DNA of 64,000 nt from NCBI RefSeq assembly GCF_000719775.1, contig NZ_JOHR01000030.1:62001-126000 (forward strand), read 5' to 3'. Within the stretch, counting starts at the first letter, position 1. Each line of letters begins with the position of its first letter. Of the stretch, positions 38,584 through 47,427 are shown one piece after another. The translations under genes and the position numbers were made by a program. The notes under the pieces are model-generated. The model worked only from the letters and a program-made list of their open reading frames with translations, was not told where the DNA came from and searched no databases. The DNA is from Streptomyces sp. NRRL F-5135 (GTDB lineage Bacteria > Actinomycetota > Actinomycetes > Streptomycetales > Streptomycetaceae).

Positions 38584-40062
38584 TCACCGGTCCCCGGTCG
38601 GCCCCGTCCGGCCCGCCACCACCTCCACCAGGTCCGCGCGGCCCCGGGAGTTGAGCCGGAGGATCGGGACCGCCTTGTCGCGCGGATTGCCGTTGTTCTG
38701 GAAGGAGAGGAAGCCGCTGGCGCCCGCCACCGGCTGGCCGTCCATCTGGTGGAACATCCGGCCCACCGCCCTCCCCGTCACATCCGGTCCGCCGGCGGCC
38801 AGTTCGATGCCGTGGGCGGCGGTGAGGACGGCGTCGTGAGCCATGATGTCCTGGCCGTCGTAGCGGTCGTCACCGGGGAACCACCGGTCCATCCGCCCGC
38901 CCTTCTGGAAATGGCTCGCCGACAGCTCGGACACCTTGTCAGGGGCGTCGCTCCACATGTCGCGGTGCGCGAGACCCGTGTAGAGGACGCGAACGGCCCG
39001 CTGGGAGGCGAGTTCGATCTGCTCCCGGTTGAGGTTCGAGGTGTCGTCGCCGGCGACCACCGTGAACGTCCGGTCCGTGCAGCTGCGGTTGGCCAGCGCG
39101 TCCAGGAAATGGGTGAGATGGCGGCCACGGCCCGCGAAGTAGATGACCTCCGGCTTCTTGTCGCAGATGTTCACGGGGATGTTGCGCAGCTCGGTCTTCC
39201 AGACCCCCGGTGCTCCCGAGGAGTCGAACGACATGCTCTCCGCGGCCAGTTCGCGCCGGTCGTCGGGGAACGCCTCGACGAACGCCTTGGCCAGGCTCTT
39301 CGCGTACAGGTTGCGGCCCGCCATGTCCTGGACGACGACCGCCCGGCGGAAGCCCGCCTTCTTCAGGTAGTTCGCGGCGGCGTACGCCTCGGCCACGTTG
39401 TCGGGCCCGACCCGCACGAAGCCGGGGATGTTCTGGATGGTGGTGTCGCTCATCGTGCTGGCGACCGTGGCGATCCCGTGCTCCGAGAGTTTCCTCAGCG
39501 CGGCCAGGTTGCGGTCGGTGCTGGGACCGAGTCCGGTCACGGCGACCAGCTTGTCGTCGGTCGTCGTGCGGTCGATCAGCTCGTCGACGGTGTGCTCCCA
39601 TTCGGCGGAGCTGCTGCCCGTGTTGGCCACCAGCAGCCGGATCTTGGGGGAGGAGGACAGGTCCCCGCGGTTGTGCCGGTACTGCGCGAGGTAGGCGCCC
39701 TCCAGCTCGTGCCGCACCGAATCCTCCGAGTTGCTGTCGTCGTCGGTGAGGGTGAAGGAAGTCATGTACGCGACGCTCACATACGGTTCCTTCTTCTTCT
39801 CGGCCTCCGCGACGACCTGGTCGTTCTCCTTCCGGATCCGTTCCTCCACCAGCTCCAGGTGGTCGGCGAAGACCCACGAGCCGTCGGTGACCCCCACGCA
39901 CTCGCCGCCGTCCCCCCGTTTCACGACGCCGTCCGCGCAGCGCGCCCTGACGTCCCCGATCCGGTCGACGGCGAGCGGGATCCCCACCGCGAGCACGGCG
40001 ACGACGGCCACGGCCATCACGACGCGGCGGACGACGTGCAACGGCCATTCGAGTCTGCGCAT
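38584..40062 (-). CDS. Membrane-anchored periplasmic-binding-like protein (type I fold)
   Basis: 492 residues. One N-terminal membrane segment (about 12-33, VVMAVAVVAVLAVGIPLAV) without a lipobox, then a Cys-containing motif RCADGVVKRGDGGECVGVTDGS, then a type I periplasmic-binding fold like Leu/Ile/Val-binding or receptor-family proteins (VAVTGLGPSTDRNLAALRKL, GIATVASTMSDT, RRAVVVQDMAGRN). No ABC permease or ATPase gene is nearby. Instead it follows, seven bases downstream, a P-loop ATPase gene. Looks like an extracellular ligand sensor rather than an importer component. GTG-free start: ATG at 40062. Confidence 0.87.
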   Translation of the reverse strand: MRRLEWPLHVVRRVVMAVAVVAVLAVGIPLAVDRIGDVRARCADGVVKRGDGGECVGVTDGSWVFADHLELVEERIRKENDQVVAEAEKKKEPYVSVAYMTSFTLTDDDSNSEDSVRHELEGAYLAQYRHNRGDLSSSPKIRLLVANTGSSSAEWEHTVDELIDRTTTDDKLVAVTGLGPSTDRNLAALRKLSEHGIATVASTMSDTTIQNIPGFVRVGPDNVAEAYAAANYLKKAGFRRAVVVQDMAGRNLYAKSLAKAFVEAFPDDRRELAAESMSFDSSGAPGVWKTELRNIPVNICDKKPEVIYFAGRGRHLTHFLDALANRSCTDRTFTVVAGDDTSNLNREQIELASQRAVRVLYTGLAHRDMWSDAPDKVSELSASHFQKGGRMDRWFPGDDRYDGQDIMAHDAVLTAAHGIELAAGGPDVTGRAVGRMFHQMDGQPVAGASGFLSFQNNGNPRDKAVPILRLNSRGRADLVEVVAGRTGPTGDR

Positions 40063-40069
40063 CCGGCTC

Positions 40070-42049
40070 TCACCCCTCGCTCGTGGACGTCAGCGGATGG
40101 CGCCAGTGCCGATAGCGCTCCGCCTCGTTGAACAGGGCCACGACATCGTTCCTCCGCAGCCGCGACAGCTGGTTGAAACCGTCCGCGATCAGATCGGTCA
40201 GCCGCATCCCGGGGTCGGCGAGCGGATCGCTCCACACCCACCGGGCCGTGACCAGCTCCCGTATCACCGACTCCGCGCCGAGCCCCCGGTCGCCGGCGCC
40301 CGCGCCGAGTTCCGCCAGCAGCTCCAGCGGTCCGCCGGCGGAACCGAACCGGTTGGGCGCCGCCGTGATCGCGCCGAACTCGCTGATCCACTGGGCCGCG
40401 GGCACCACCGGGAAGCGATCGATCAGATAGCCCGTCACCTCGTCGATCCGGCCCCAGGCCAGCCGGTGGTACATCTCCTGGACCGGGCGTCCCTCGGTCC
40501 GGAAGTGCTCCGCGAGCAGTTCGTGCACCGTGTCCCAGTCGTCCGGGCGCCGCGCCAGCCGCCACAGCAGCAGCCGGCGCGGCCAGGGGTGCAGGGCCGG
40601 CGTCACGGTCTCGGGCCCGAGCAGCAGCCAGCGGGCGCGGATCTCCCCGAACAGGGTGTCCCCGGGGCTGAGCACGCGGACGCCGACGGACAGGTCACGA
40701 GCGGCGGCGCATTCGGCGAGCGTGCGCCGGCGCCCCTCGTCGAGCCCCTGGAGCAGGTGGTCCAGAGCGGCGTCGGCGAGGGTCGGCGCGCTCTCCCCCT
40801 CGCGCAGCGTCCGGTCGGGCAGGGTCCGCAGCCAGCGGTCCTGCTCCGGTCCGTCCGCCGGGGCGCCGGAGTACCGGAAGGTGTCGAGCACCTGGTGCAC
40901 CGCGCGCGGCAGCCCGTGGGTCAGCCGGTGCACGAACGGCGCCAGCCGGGTGAACGGCGCGAGATCGGGGTGGTGGCGGAGCTCCAGCTCGATCCGGACG
41001 CGCACCTCGTCGAGGTTGAGGTCGCGCAGCCGCAGCGGGTACCACCAGGTGTCGTCGCTGTCGCGCGTCGGCCGGTGCTCGCTCCAGTCCGGCAGGGAGG
41101 CCCGGTCGGGGACGCGCGGCCGCCACGGCCACGCCTCGCCCGTGGTGGTGCCCCAGCGGGGCAGCCAGCGGTTCGAACTCGCGACCACGGTCAGCGGGTC
41201 ACAGGGCAGATCGGCGACGACCGTGTCGTCGTGCCGGGCGCGGATCAGCAGGTCCACGAAGCGGCGGCCGTACTCCGTGTGGCAGTTGTCCAGCAGGAGC
41301 AGGTACGAGCGGGGCGTGAACGAGCGGGCCGTGTTGCGCCGCAGGTCCGCCAGGAACGCCGAGAACAGCACCCGGTCCAGCCGCTCCCCGTCGGCCGCGT
41401 CACCGCCGTGCCGCCACAGGTTCAGCTCGACCAGCGCCTCCCACGGGTCACTGCTCCTGATCAGCCGGTGCTCTCCGTACCAGGAGGCCCCGGCGGTGAA
41501 CTTGACGCCGGGCATCCGCCGGCGCCCGATCCGCACGGCGTCCCGCAGCACGGCGACCGCCGCGGTGGAAGCGCCCTCGGGAGCCCCCACCGCGCCGGCG
41601 GCCACCTCGAAGAACGCGGCGAGATAGTCGCCGTGGCGGGCCTCCGCCTGCTCCTGGAACTCCTCCAGCTCGCGCCGGATGGTGCGCCTGCCCTGGGCCA
41701 GGCTGGTCATCCGCAGCTCGTGGTCGGAGGCCAGCAGCCCCAGCGTCAACCGCGGGAAGTGCGAGCGCCGGTACCGGGGGAGCTTGCGTTCCAGCTGCCG
41801 GGCGAGCAGCGCCAGGCCGTAACGCGGCAGGAGCGCGTGCTCCCCGGCGAAGTTGACATACGCGAACGGGTGCTCGGGCCCGAAACGCTCCATCAGCGTG
41901 CTGTGCACCTCGCTGGCGCCACTGCCCCGGGGCCCCAGCAGGATCGTCACCGGCCGTTCCGCCGTCGGCGGCTGCTCCAGGCACTCGTCGACGAGCGAGA
42001 CGACCGCCCGGCGGCCCCGCAGGCCGATGCCCACCCCTGATTCCGTCAT
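40070..42049 (-). CDS. Degenerate P-loop (STAND/AAA-like) ATPase paired with the binding protein
   Basis: 659 residues, cytoplasmic. N-terminal nucleotide loop LLGPRGSGAS (37-46) has Ala45 where Walker A has Lys. Walker B-like SYLLLLDN at 248-255 (Asp254), followed by an RWLPRWGTTTG sensor-type region and a long helical C-terminus (LWRLARRPDDWDTVHELLAEH). Order resembles STAND or Orc/MalT-like ATPases. The gene ends seven bases before the membrane-anchored binding-protein gene, so the two form an operon. ATG at 42049 with GGGGGAG upstream. No recognised name. Confidence 0.83.
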   Translation of the reverse strand: MTESGVGIGLRGRRAVVSLVDECLEQPPTAERPVTILLGPRGSGASEVHSTLMERFGPEHPFAYVNFAGEHALLPRYGLALLARQLERKLPRYRRSHFPRLTLGLLASDHELRMTSLAQGRRTIRRELEEFQEQAEARHGDYLAAFFEVAAGAVGAPEGASTAAVAVLRDAVRIGRRRMPGVKFTAGASWYGEHRLIRSSDPWEALVELNLWRHGGDAADGERLDRVLFSAFLADLRRNTARSFTPRSYLLLLDNCHTEYGRRFVDLLIRARHDDTVVADLPCDPLTVVASSNRWLPRWGTTTGEAWPWRPRVPDRASLPDWSEHRPTRDSDDTWWYPLRLRDLNLDEVRVRIELELRHHPDLAPFTRLAPFVHRLTHGLPRAVHQVLDTFRYSGAPADGPEQDRWLRTLPDRTLREGESAPTLADAALDHLLQGLDEGRRRTLAECAAARDLSVGVRVLSPGDTLFGEIRARWLLLGPETVTPALHPWPRRLLLWRLARRPDDWDTVHELLAEHFRTEGRPVQEMYHRLAWGRIDEVTGYLIDRFPVVPAAQWISEFGAITAAPNRFGSAGGPLELLAELGAGAGDRGLGAESVIRELVTARWVWSDPLADPGMRLTDLIADGFNQLSRLRRNDVVALFNEAERYRHWRHPLTSTSEG

Positions 42050-42191
42050 ACGCCCCAGCTCCCCCGTAGCCTCGGCGACCCCCACGGACTTCCATGGGAC
42101 GACACAGAAGAGTTTATCGCGGAGGTATGACAACCGACGCTGCTTTTGCGGCGGTTGGTGCGCCACGGAACGGAGGTGGCCCCCGCGGTCC

Positions 42192-42231
42192 CCGGACCGG
42201 CACGGTCCGGCCGCGGCGACGGTGCCGCGGC
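42192..42231. terminator. Two tandem hairpins beyond phoD
   Basis: CCGGACC (42192-42198) with GGTCCGG (42204-42210), loop GGCAC; and GCCGCGGC (42210-42217) with GCCGCGGC (42224-42231), loop GACGGT. They lie about 100-145 bases beyond the present phoD stop, separated from it by the half repeat element. Confidence 0.6.
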
Positions 42232-42276
42232 CTTCACGTGTGCCGGACGTCATGACGGACGGCGGCCTGTCCCGCT

Positions 42277-42379
42277 CCTAGGGCGTGTTTCGAAAGTCCC
42301 GCCTGGCTCGCGACGCCTGGCACGCACTCCCCCAGCTACCGCTGGGAGGTGCCCCCTGCTGCGTTGTCGGAGTCGTTGA
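42277..42379. repeat. Half copy of repeat element 2 at the phoD 3' end
   Basis: The first 51 bases (from CCTAGGGCGTG) differ from 30165-30215 at one position. Next comes a short inserted hairpin CCCAGC-TACC-GCTGGG (42331-42346), then GCGTTGTCGGAGTCGTT, which matches the inner part of element 2. The right half is missing. The phoD stop codon (42336-42338) lies inside the inserted hairpin. Confidence 0.85.
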
Positions 42380-43796
42380 AGCGCCGCGGCGTGACCTCGT
42401 AGACGTCGTAGCCGTAGCGGTTGCCCTCGAAGTACTTCAGGTGCGGGTTGGCCGCGCCCATGACCGGGCCGTTGGTCCGGTTCCAGTCCGCGGAGTAGGC
42501 GCCCGACGTGATCGAGTGCGCCGTGAACTCCGTACCGATGACCGGTGACGACGTGTCGTCGAAGTCCGGCCGGATGTCGTCCACGAAGGCGGAGTGCCAG
42601 TCGCCGGTGACGACGACGAGGTCCTCCAGGCCGCTGGTGTGGACGTGGTTCAGGACCTCCTCGCGCTCGGCGAGGAAGCCGTCCCACTGGTCGGTGAACA
42701 TGTACGGGCCGCCCGGCCGGCCGCGCAGCTGGCTGAGCATGATCGAATTCGCCCAGACGTGCCAGGAATCGGGGGCGCCGTCGACATTCCGCTTCAGCCA
42801 GGACTTCTGCTCGGCTCCCAGGATGGTCCCGTCGGCGAGATTCTGTGCCGAGCGGTACGAGCGCAGATCGAGGATCGTCAGTTCCAGCAGGCCGCCCCAG
42901 CGGCGGGTCCGGTGGATCACGGGGTCGGGGAGGGACCGGGTACCGGCGTCGCGGTGCGGCATGTTCTCGTACCAGGCCTGGTACGCGGCCGCGCGGCGCT
43001 GCAGGAAGGGGGCGCCGCCGCCCGTACCGGAGTAGTCGTTGGCGACCTCGTGGTCGTCCCACGTCAGGAACCAGGGGTGGGCTGCGTGGGCGTCGCGCAG
43101 GGAGGCGTCGCCCTTGTAGAGGGCGTGGCGGCGGCGGTAGTCGGCGACCGTGAAGACCGCCGGGCCCTCGTGGTCGCGGACGACGTCGGCGGGGACGCCG
43201 CCGACCTGGCCGTGCTCGTAGATGTAGTCGCCGAGGTGGAGGACGAAGTCGACGTCCTCCCGGGCGATGCCGCGGTGGGCGGCGTAGAACCCGTCGTGGA
43301 ACGCCTGGCAGTTGGCGGCGACGAAGCGTACGGAGGCGATGTCACCGACGGGCGCGGTCTTCGTCCGCCCGGTGCGGCTGGTTCTGCCGAGGGCCTTGAA
43401 GGCGTACCAGTAGCGGGTGCCGGACGACAGCCCGGAGACGGGCACGTGCACGCTGTGGCCGAGCGTCGCGGAGGCGGGGACGGTGCCGCGGGCGACGACG
43501 CGCCGCATCCGGGGATCGGCGGCGACGACCCACTCGACCTCCACGATCTCGGGCAGTCGTTGCTCGGCGGCGAGCGGCTCCGGCGCCAGGCGGGTCCACA
43601 GGACCACGCTGTGGGGCTGCGGATCCCCGGAGGCGACGCCGAGGGTGAACGGCGCGGGATCGTAGTCCGCGCCGAGCGCCTCGGCGGCCTCGCGGGCCTG
43701 GGCGGGCGAGAGCCCCGCGCTCAGCGGCCAGGCGAGGTTCAGCGCTCCGGCCGCGCCGGCGGCCTTGAGCAGATCACGTCGGTCGAGCCCGGTCAT
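42336..43796 (-). CDS. phoD: PhoD-type alkaline phosphatase with repeat-derived C-terminus
   Basis: 486 residues, Tat-exported phosphodiesterase/phosphatase. Signal: DRRDLLKAAGAAGALNLAW (about 5-23). Domains: PhoD_N (FTLGVASGDPQPHSVVLWTRL, about 48-140) and the metallophosphatase core with HLGDYIYEHG, WDDHEVANDYSG, and VVVTGDWHSAFVDDIRPDF. It normally scavenges phosphate outside the cell. The reading ends soon after YGYDVYEVTP with the tail NDSDNAAGGTSQR, which is encoded by the inserted repeat, so 30 or so native C-terminal residues appear to be lost. ATG at 43796 overlaps the upstream gene's stop. Confidence 0.93.
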   Translation of the reverse strand: MTGLDRRDLLKAAGAAGALNLAWPLSAGLSPAQAREAAEALGADYDPAPFTLGVASGDPQPHSVVLWTRLAPEPLAAEQRLPEIVEVEWVVAADPRMRRVVARGTVPASATLGHSVHVPVSGLSSGTRYWYAFKALGRTSRTGRTKTAPVGDIASVRFVAANCQAFHDGFYAAHRGIAREDVDFVLHLGDYIYEHGQVGGVPADVVRDHEGPAVFTVADYRRRHALYKGDASLRDAHAAHPWFLTWDDHEVANDYSGTGGGAPFLQRRAAAYQAWYENMPHRDAGTRSLPDPVIHRTRRWGGLLELTILDLRSYRSAQNLADGTILGAEQKSWLKRNVDGAPDSWHVWANSIMLSQLRGRPGGPYMFTDQWDGFLAEREEVLNHVHTSGLEDLVVVTGDWHSAFVDDIRPDFDDTSSPVIGTEFTAHSITSGAYSADWNRTNGPVMGAANPHLKYFEGNRYGYDVYEVTPRRFNDSDNAAGGTSQR

Positions 43797-44371
43797 TTGT
43801 CTCCCCCGGTGGCGGTCAAGGTGAGCGATATCGCGTCGGCGTAGCCGTCGTTGGACGTCCCGCCGCCGCTGCGGGTGAGGACGAGCAGCACGCGCGCCGT
43901 ACGCGCGCCGGGCGGAACCGCCGCCGACGCGGTGCGCTCCACGAGGGCGGTACGCGACTGGCGCTCGGCGGCGGTCACCGGGCCGAGCACGGAGAGGGCG
44001 AGCGGCGTGCCCCTGCCGTCCCTGAACTCCACGGAGAGGCGGGCTCCGTCCTCCTGTCCGGCGTATCCGCCGAGCCAGCCGGCGAGCGTGTACCGCACCC
44101 GGCCCGCGTCGACGTGCGCCCGCCCGGTCCTGCCCCGCGCGGGCAGGACGATGTCCTGGGCGAGGCTGGTGAGCGGGCTGTTCCCGCCGGAGAAGAACCG
44201 GCTGCCCCGGGCCGGCGGCCCCGGGTCGGCGGGGGTCGGGTAGCCGCCGCCGAGGCTGTACGCGATCAACGCGGGCGCCCCGTCCCGTACCTCCCACCCC
44301 GTCACTTTCCCCACCGGCTCCGCGGACCCGCCGGGCCCGCTCTCGGCATTGCCGTTCACCACGAGATTCAC
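43793..44371 (-). CDS. Beta-rich carbohydrate-binding-like protein coupled to phoD
   Basis: 192 residues. Opening LVVNGNAESGPGG and later RFFSGGNSPLTSLAQDIVLP, YTLAGWLGGYAGQEDGARLSVEF and ARTARVLLVLTRSGGGTSNDGYADAISLTL resemble the jelly-roll fold of carbohydrate-binding or DUF642-type modules. Unlike its partner PhoD it has no signal peptide. GTG at 44371 with GGGGAGG six bases ahead; the stop overlaps the phoD ATG (ATGA), so the two are made together. It may be exported with PhoD or act inside the cell. Confidence 0.8.
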   Translation of the reverse strand: MNLVVNGNAESGPGGSAEPVGKVTGWEVRDGAPALIAYSLGGGYPTPADPGPPARGSRFFSGGNSPLTSLAQDIVLPARGRTGRAHVDAGRVRYTLAGWLGGYAGQEDGARLSVEFRDGRGTPLALSVLGPVTAAERQSRTALVERTASAAVPPGARTARVLLVLTRSGGGTSNDGYADAISLTLTATGGDK

Positions 44372-44597
44372 TCGCGCCTCCCCAGTCCGACTTCGGCATG
44401 CGCATATCAGCAGCCCAGAATGAACTGACGAGGACACTCGGGGGAACAGTGACTCCGGCGTGGGCCGGCGGCCACGGCCCCCGACGGGGCGGTCGGAGCA
44501 CGCGGCCGGGCGCCGACCGGCCGGAAGCGGACGTTGATCCCGGGGCCGCTCTGCGCCGTTTCGACCGTTGTCAGTGCGAGGACATAACCTGTGCTGC

Positions 44598-46142
44598 GTG
44601 ACTTCGCCTGCCTCGACGGACGCCGTTCCGCCCCAGCTCAGCGCGGGGCCGCGGCCCGCCCTGGGCCCGGCCGCCGACGAAGGGCTCGCGCGGCGGCTGC
44701 GCGCGCTCGCCTGCACCGCGCCGCTGCACGACCTGGACGCCCGCAAGGCCAACCTGGCGGGAGAGTACTCGGTCTACGCGATGGCCGAAGTCGCGCTCGC
44801 CGCCATCGATCTGGTCACGCTGAACATGGACTTCGACACGGGCGCCGACCACGAGCAGATCGTCTCCCGCCTGCTCCCGCGCGTCGCGGCCCAGGCGCCG
44901 GCCCGCCCGGCGGACGAGCACGAGCGCGTCGCCCGCTGGGTGCTGGAGAACCTGATCAACGTCGGCAGCGTGGACCGCGGGTTCCGCGCGGTCTACGGCA
45001 CGTTCGGCCCGGACGGCGTGTACACCCGCAGGGACTACGACTTCAAGCTCGTCGAAGAGGTTCCCGGTCACGACGGCAGCGTCTACCTGCGGACCACCGA
45101 CGAAGCGGTGAACGTGCTGGTGGGCGCCCTCGACACGGATGTCACCAGTGCCCAGATCGCCGCCGAGGTCAAGCTGGAGGTCCTGATCAGCCGGGGGCGC
45201 CTGGCCGACGCGCAGCTCGCCGCGGAGCAGGCCCGCTACCGGACCGTGCAGTACGCGGAGACGCTGCGCAGGACGCTGGAGGCGACCCGCCGCAACGTGC
45301 GCGCGGTGGACTGGCTCAACGCCGTACCGGACCTGATCGACGAGGCCCTGGCCCATGTGGCCGACCGCTACCGCCACGAGAACGCGATCCTGACCAACAT
45401 CCGCAAGGCGCGCGACGAGGCCGAGACCGGCTCCGACCCGAAGACGGCCGAGCACAAGCGGCGAGCCGCCGAACTGGTCGACATCGTCAAGGACTGCATC
45501 CGACGCCACACGCAACTCCAGTCCCGGCTGCTGGAGGCGGGCCCGCTCTTCCGCGCCGAGCAGGACCGGCAGGCGTTCGCCCGGCCCGCCGCGCACACGG
45601 GACTGGACCTGTACGGGCAGCTGCTCGCCCCGCTGCTCCCGCTGCCCGTCGAGCGGGCGACGCGCGTGACGGACGCGTTCTTCGCCCGGGGCACGGGCCT
45701 GCGCACGCCCACGTCCGTACGGGTCGGGGACCTGGTCGACCTGCTGCTGACGCCCCCCGCGGAACGGGCACACCTCGGCGCCGAGATGCCGGAGCCGGAC
45801 CTGATCGCGACGCCGGACGACAGCCGTTTCAGCGAGGAACAGCTGGCGAGCGCCAAGGAACTCCTCGACCTGGAGCACGACGCGCCGCGCCGCCTCTCCG
45901 GGCTGCTGGCGGAGGCCCGCCGCCGTGACCCCGACCTGCCGTACCTGGTAGCCCTGCTGGCCGTCCACGCGGCGAGCCCGCCCGTGGGCACGGCCTACCG
46001 GCAGGGCGAGGAGCGGCTGTTGTTCGCCGTGGACGACGGGACGCCGCTGGACGACCCGGAGTTCGGAGGCGCCGACCTGATCGTGGGGACGGCGCGCCTG
46101 GACGCGGCGGGGATGGCGGCGGACCGGACGGAGGCGGCGTGA
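44598..46142 (+). CDS. Kleisin-like subunit (MukF/JetA position) of an SMC complex
   Basis: 514 residues, mainly helical, with an N-terminal region LHDLDARKANLAGEYSVYAM that may be a winged-helix start and several long helices (AEVKLEVLISRGRLADAQLAAEQ; YAETLRRTLEATRRNVRAV). No recognised catalytic motif. It is placed as the first gene of a three-gene set whose third gene is an SMC-type ATPase, the same order as mukF-mukE-mukB, mksF-mksE-mksB and jetA-jetB-jetC, and with matching size. So the kleisin role is inferred from position and shape, not from a motif. GTG at 44598; upstream spacer with phoD partner is divergent. Confidence 0.75.
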   Translation: MTSPASTDAVPPQLSAGPRPALGPAADEGLARRLRALACTAPLHDLDARKANLAGEYSVYAMAEVALAAIDLVTLNMDFDTGADHEQIVSRLLPRVAAQAPARPADEHERVARWVLENLINVGSVDRGFRAVYGTFGPDGVYTRRDYDFKLVEEVPGHDGSVYLRTTDEAVNVLVGALDTDVTSAQIAAEVKLEVLISRGRLADAQLAAEQARYRTVQYAETLRRTLEATRRNVRAVDWLNAVPDLIDEALAHVADRYRHENAILTNIRKARDEAETGSDPKTAEHKRRAAELVDIVKDCIRRHTQLQSRLLEAGPLFRAEQDRQAFARPAAHTGLDLYGQLLAPLLPLPVERATRVTDAFFARGTGLRTPTSVRVGDLVDLLLTPPAERAHLGAEMPEPDLIATPDDSRFSEEQLASAKELLDLEHDAPRRLSGLLAEARRRDPDLPYLVALLAVHAASPPVGTAYRQGEERLLFAVDDGTPLDDPEFGGADLIVGTARLDAAGMAADRTEAA

Positions 46143-46198
46143 CGTGTGACACGCGACGACCGTCCGGCCGTGCCGCCCCGCATCCGCCCGGCCACCCG

Positions 46199-46224
46199 CC
46201 CGACCGACGCACCCGACCGACGCA
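46199..46224 (+). repeat. 13-base tandem repeat between the first two SMC-operon genes
   Basis: CCCGACCGACGCA occurs twice in direct succession at 46199-46211 and 46212-46224. A similar CGACC/CGACG-rich run lies in the next spacer (about 47305-47350). No hairpin terminator is seen in either spacer, so the three genes can be one transcript. Confidence 0.75.
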
Positions 46225-46278
46225 CCGCGCACCCCACGGCCCCGGCCGGAAGGTGAAACCCGCCAAGGAGCAACACCC

Positions 46279-47271
46279 GTGAGTGACCACCACGCAGAGC
46301 TCCACGACGCGTGGACCGGCCCGGCCGAGCGCGGCGAGACCGCGCCCCGGGAGGAGACCGTCGCCGCCGCCCTCGAGACCGCCGGCGGCGACGGCGTCGA
46401 CGCGGCCGAGCCGGCCGCGAGCGGCGGCCCCGCCCCCGGCGCGGGCAGCGGCGTCACACCCGCCGACGCCGCGGACGCCGCGCGGCTCGTGTCGTTCGGG
46501 CTCCAGCCCAAGCTGCTCCCCGCACGCGACGCCGAGTACGCCGAGCTGCTGCGCCGCTACCGCGAGGACTCCTCCTTCGCGCGGCTCGCCGACGCGGTCG
46601 CCACCGGATTCGGCCTGGTGGTGCTGGAGGTCTCGCCCCGCGCCGGAATGGCCGTGACGGCGGGCGAGGACTCGGTCTTCGCGGTCCGCATGGGCGACTA
46701 CGCCCGCCGTGCCGCCACGGACTCCGCCGACCGGTTCCTGCACGGTCTCGCCCATCTCGCCGTCGCGGCACTGGCGTTCCCGAGGCCGGAGGACCTCGCC
46801 GACGACGGATACATCGGCCGGATCACCGTCAACGGCGTCGACGCCTTCGTCCGGCAGGCATGCCGCAGGCTCGCGGAACGCGCCGAGGAGGAGGGAGCCA
46901 ACACCGACCCGTCCACGGACGCCCCCGGCCTGGAAGCGGCCTGGCGGATCTACGCCCGGCGCAGTTCCACCGGCGCCACCAAGGACGCCCGCCGCCTCGC
47001 CGGTTCGACCACCGGAATCATCGCCAAGGCCGTCGCGTTCCTCGCCGACTCGGGCTTCCTCCAGCGCACCGGCGACGACGCCGGAGGCGCCTACCGCACG
47101 ACCGCCCGCTACCAGCTCCAGGTCCGCGACATGGCCGGTCACGCGGCCCTGGCCGAGCTGCTGGAACTGGGCGTCGTCCCCGTCGGCGACGGCTCCGCCA
47201 CGCTCGTGGCGCCGCCCGACGGGGACGACCTGGAGCTGACCGCCGACGCCGGCCTGCCCTTCCACGCATGA
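46279..47271 (+). CDS. MukE/JetB-like subunit of an SMC complex
   Basis: 330 residues. Acidic Ala/Gly-rich N-terminus (1-70), then a folded region of winged-helix character (DAEYAELLRRYREDSSFARLADAVATGFGLVVLEV; FLADSGFLQRTGDDAGGAYRTTARYQLQVRDM) as expected for the KITE-type subunit that sits between kleisin and SMC heads. No enzyme motif. The size, helical/WH pattern and the place in the operon make MukE/MksE/JetB the best comparison. GTG start at 46279 with AAGGAG ten bases ahead. Confidence 0.75.
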   Translation: MSDHHAELHDAWTGPAERGETAPREETVAAALETAGGDGVDAAEPAASGGPAPGAGSGVTPADAADAARLVSFGLQPKLLPARDAEYAELLRRYREDSSFARLADAVATGFGLVVLEVSPRAGMAVTAGEDSVFAVRMGDYARRAATDSADRFLHGLAHLAVAALAFPRPEDLADDGYIGRITVNGVDAFVRQACRRLAERAEEEGANTDPSTDAPGLEAAWRIYARRSSTGATKDARRLAGSTTGIIAKAVAFLADSGFLQRTGDDAGGAYRTTARYQLQVRDMAGHAALAELLELGVVPVGDGSATLVAPPDGDDLELTADAGLPFHA

Positions 47272-47427
47272 CCGCCGACCCGAGCACCCCGGGCACCGCC
47301 CAGGACCGTCCGACCGCCGCCACCACCATGTGACCGACGTCCGACCGACCCACCCGGCCACGACCGCCGCCCACCGGCCACCGCCGCACCCACCGCCCAC
47401 GTCCCCTCCCCACGAGAGTCCGCCGCC

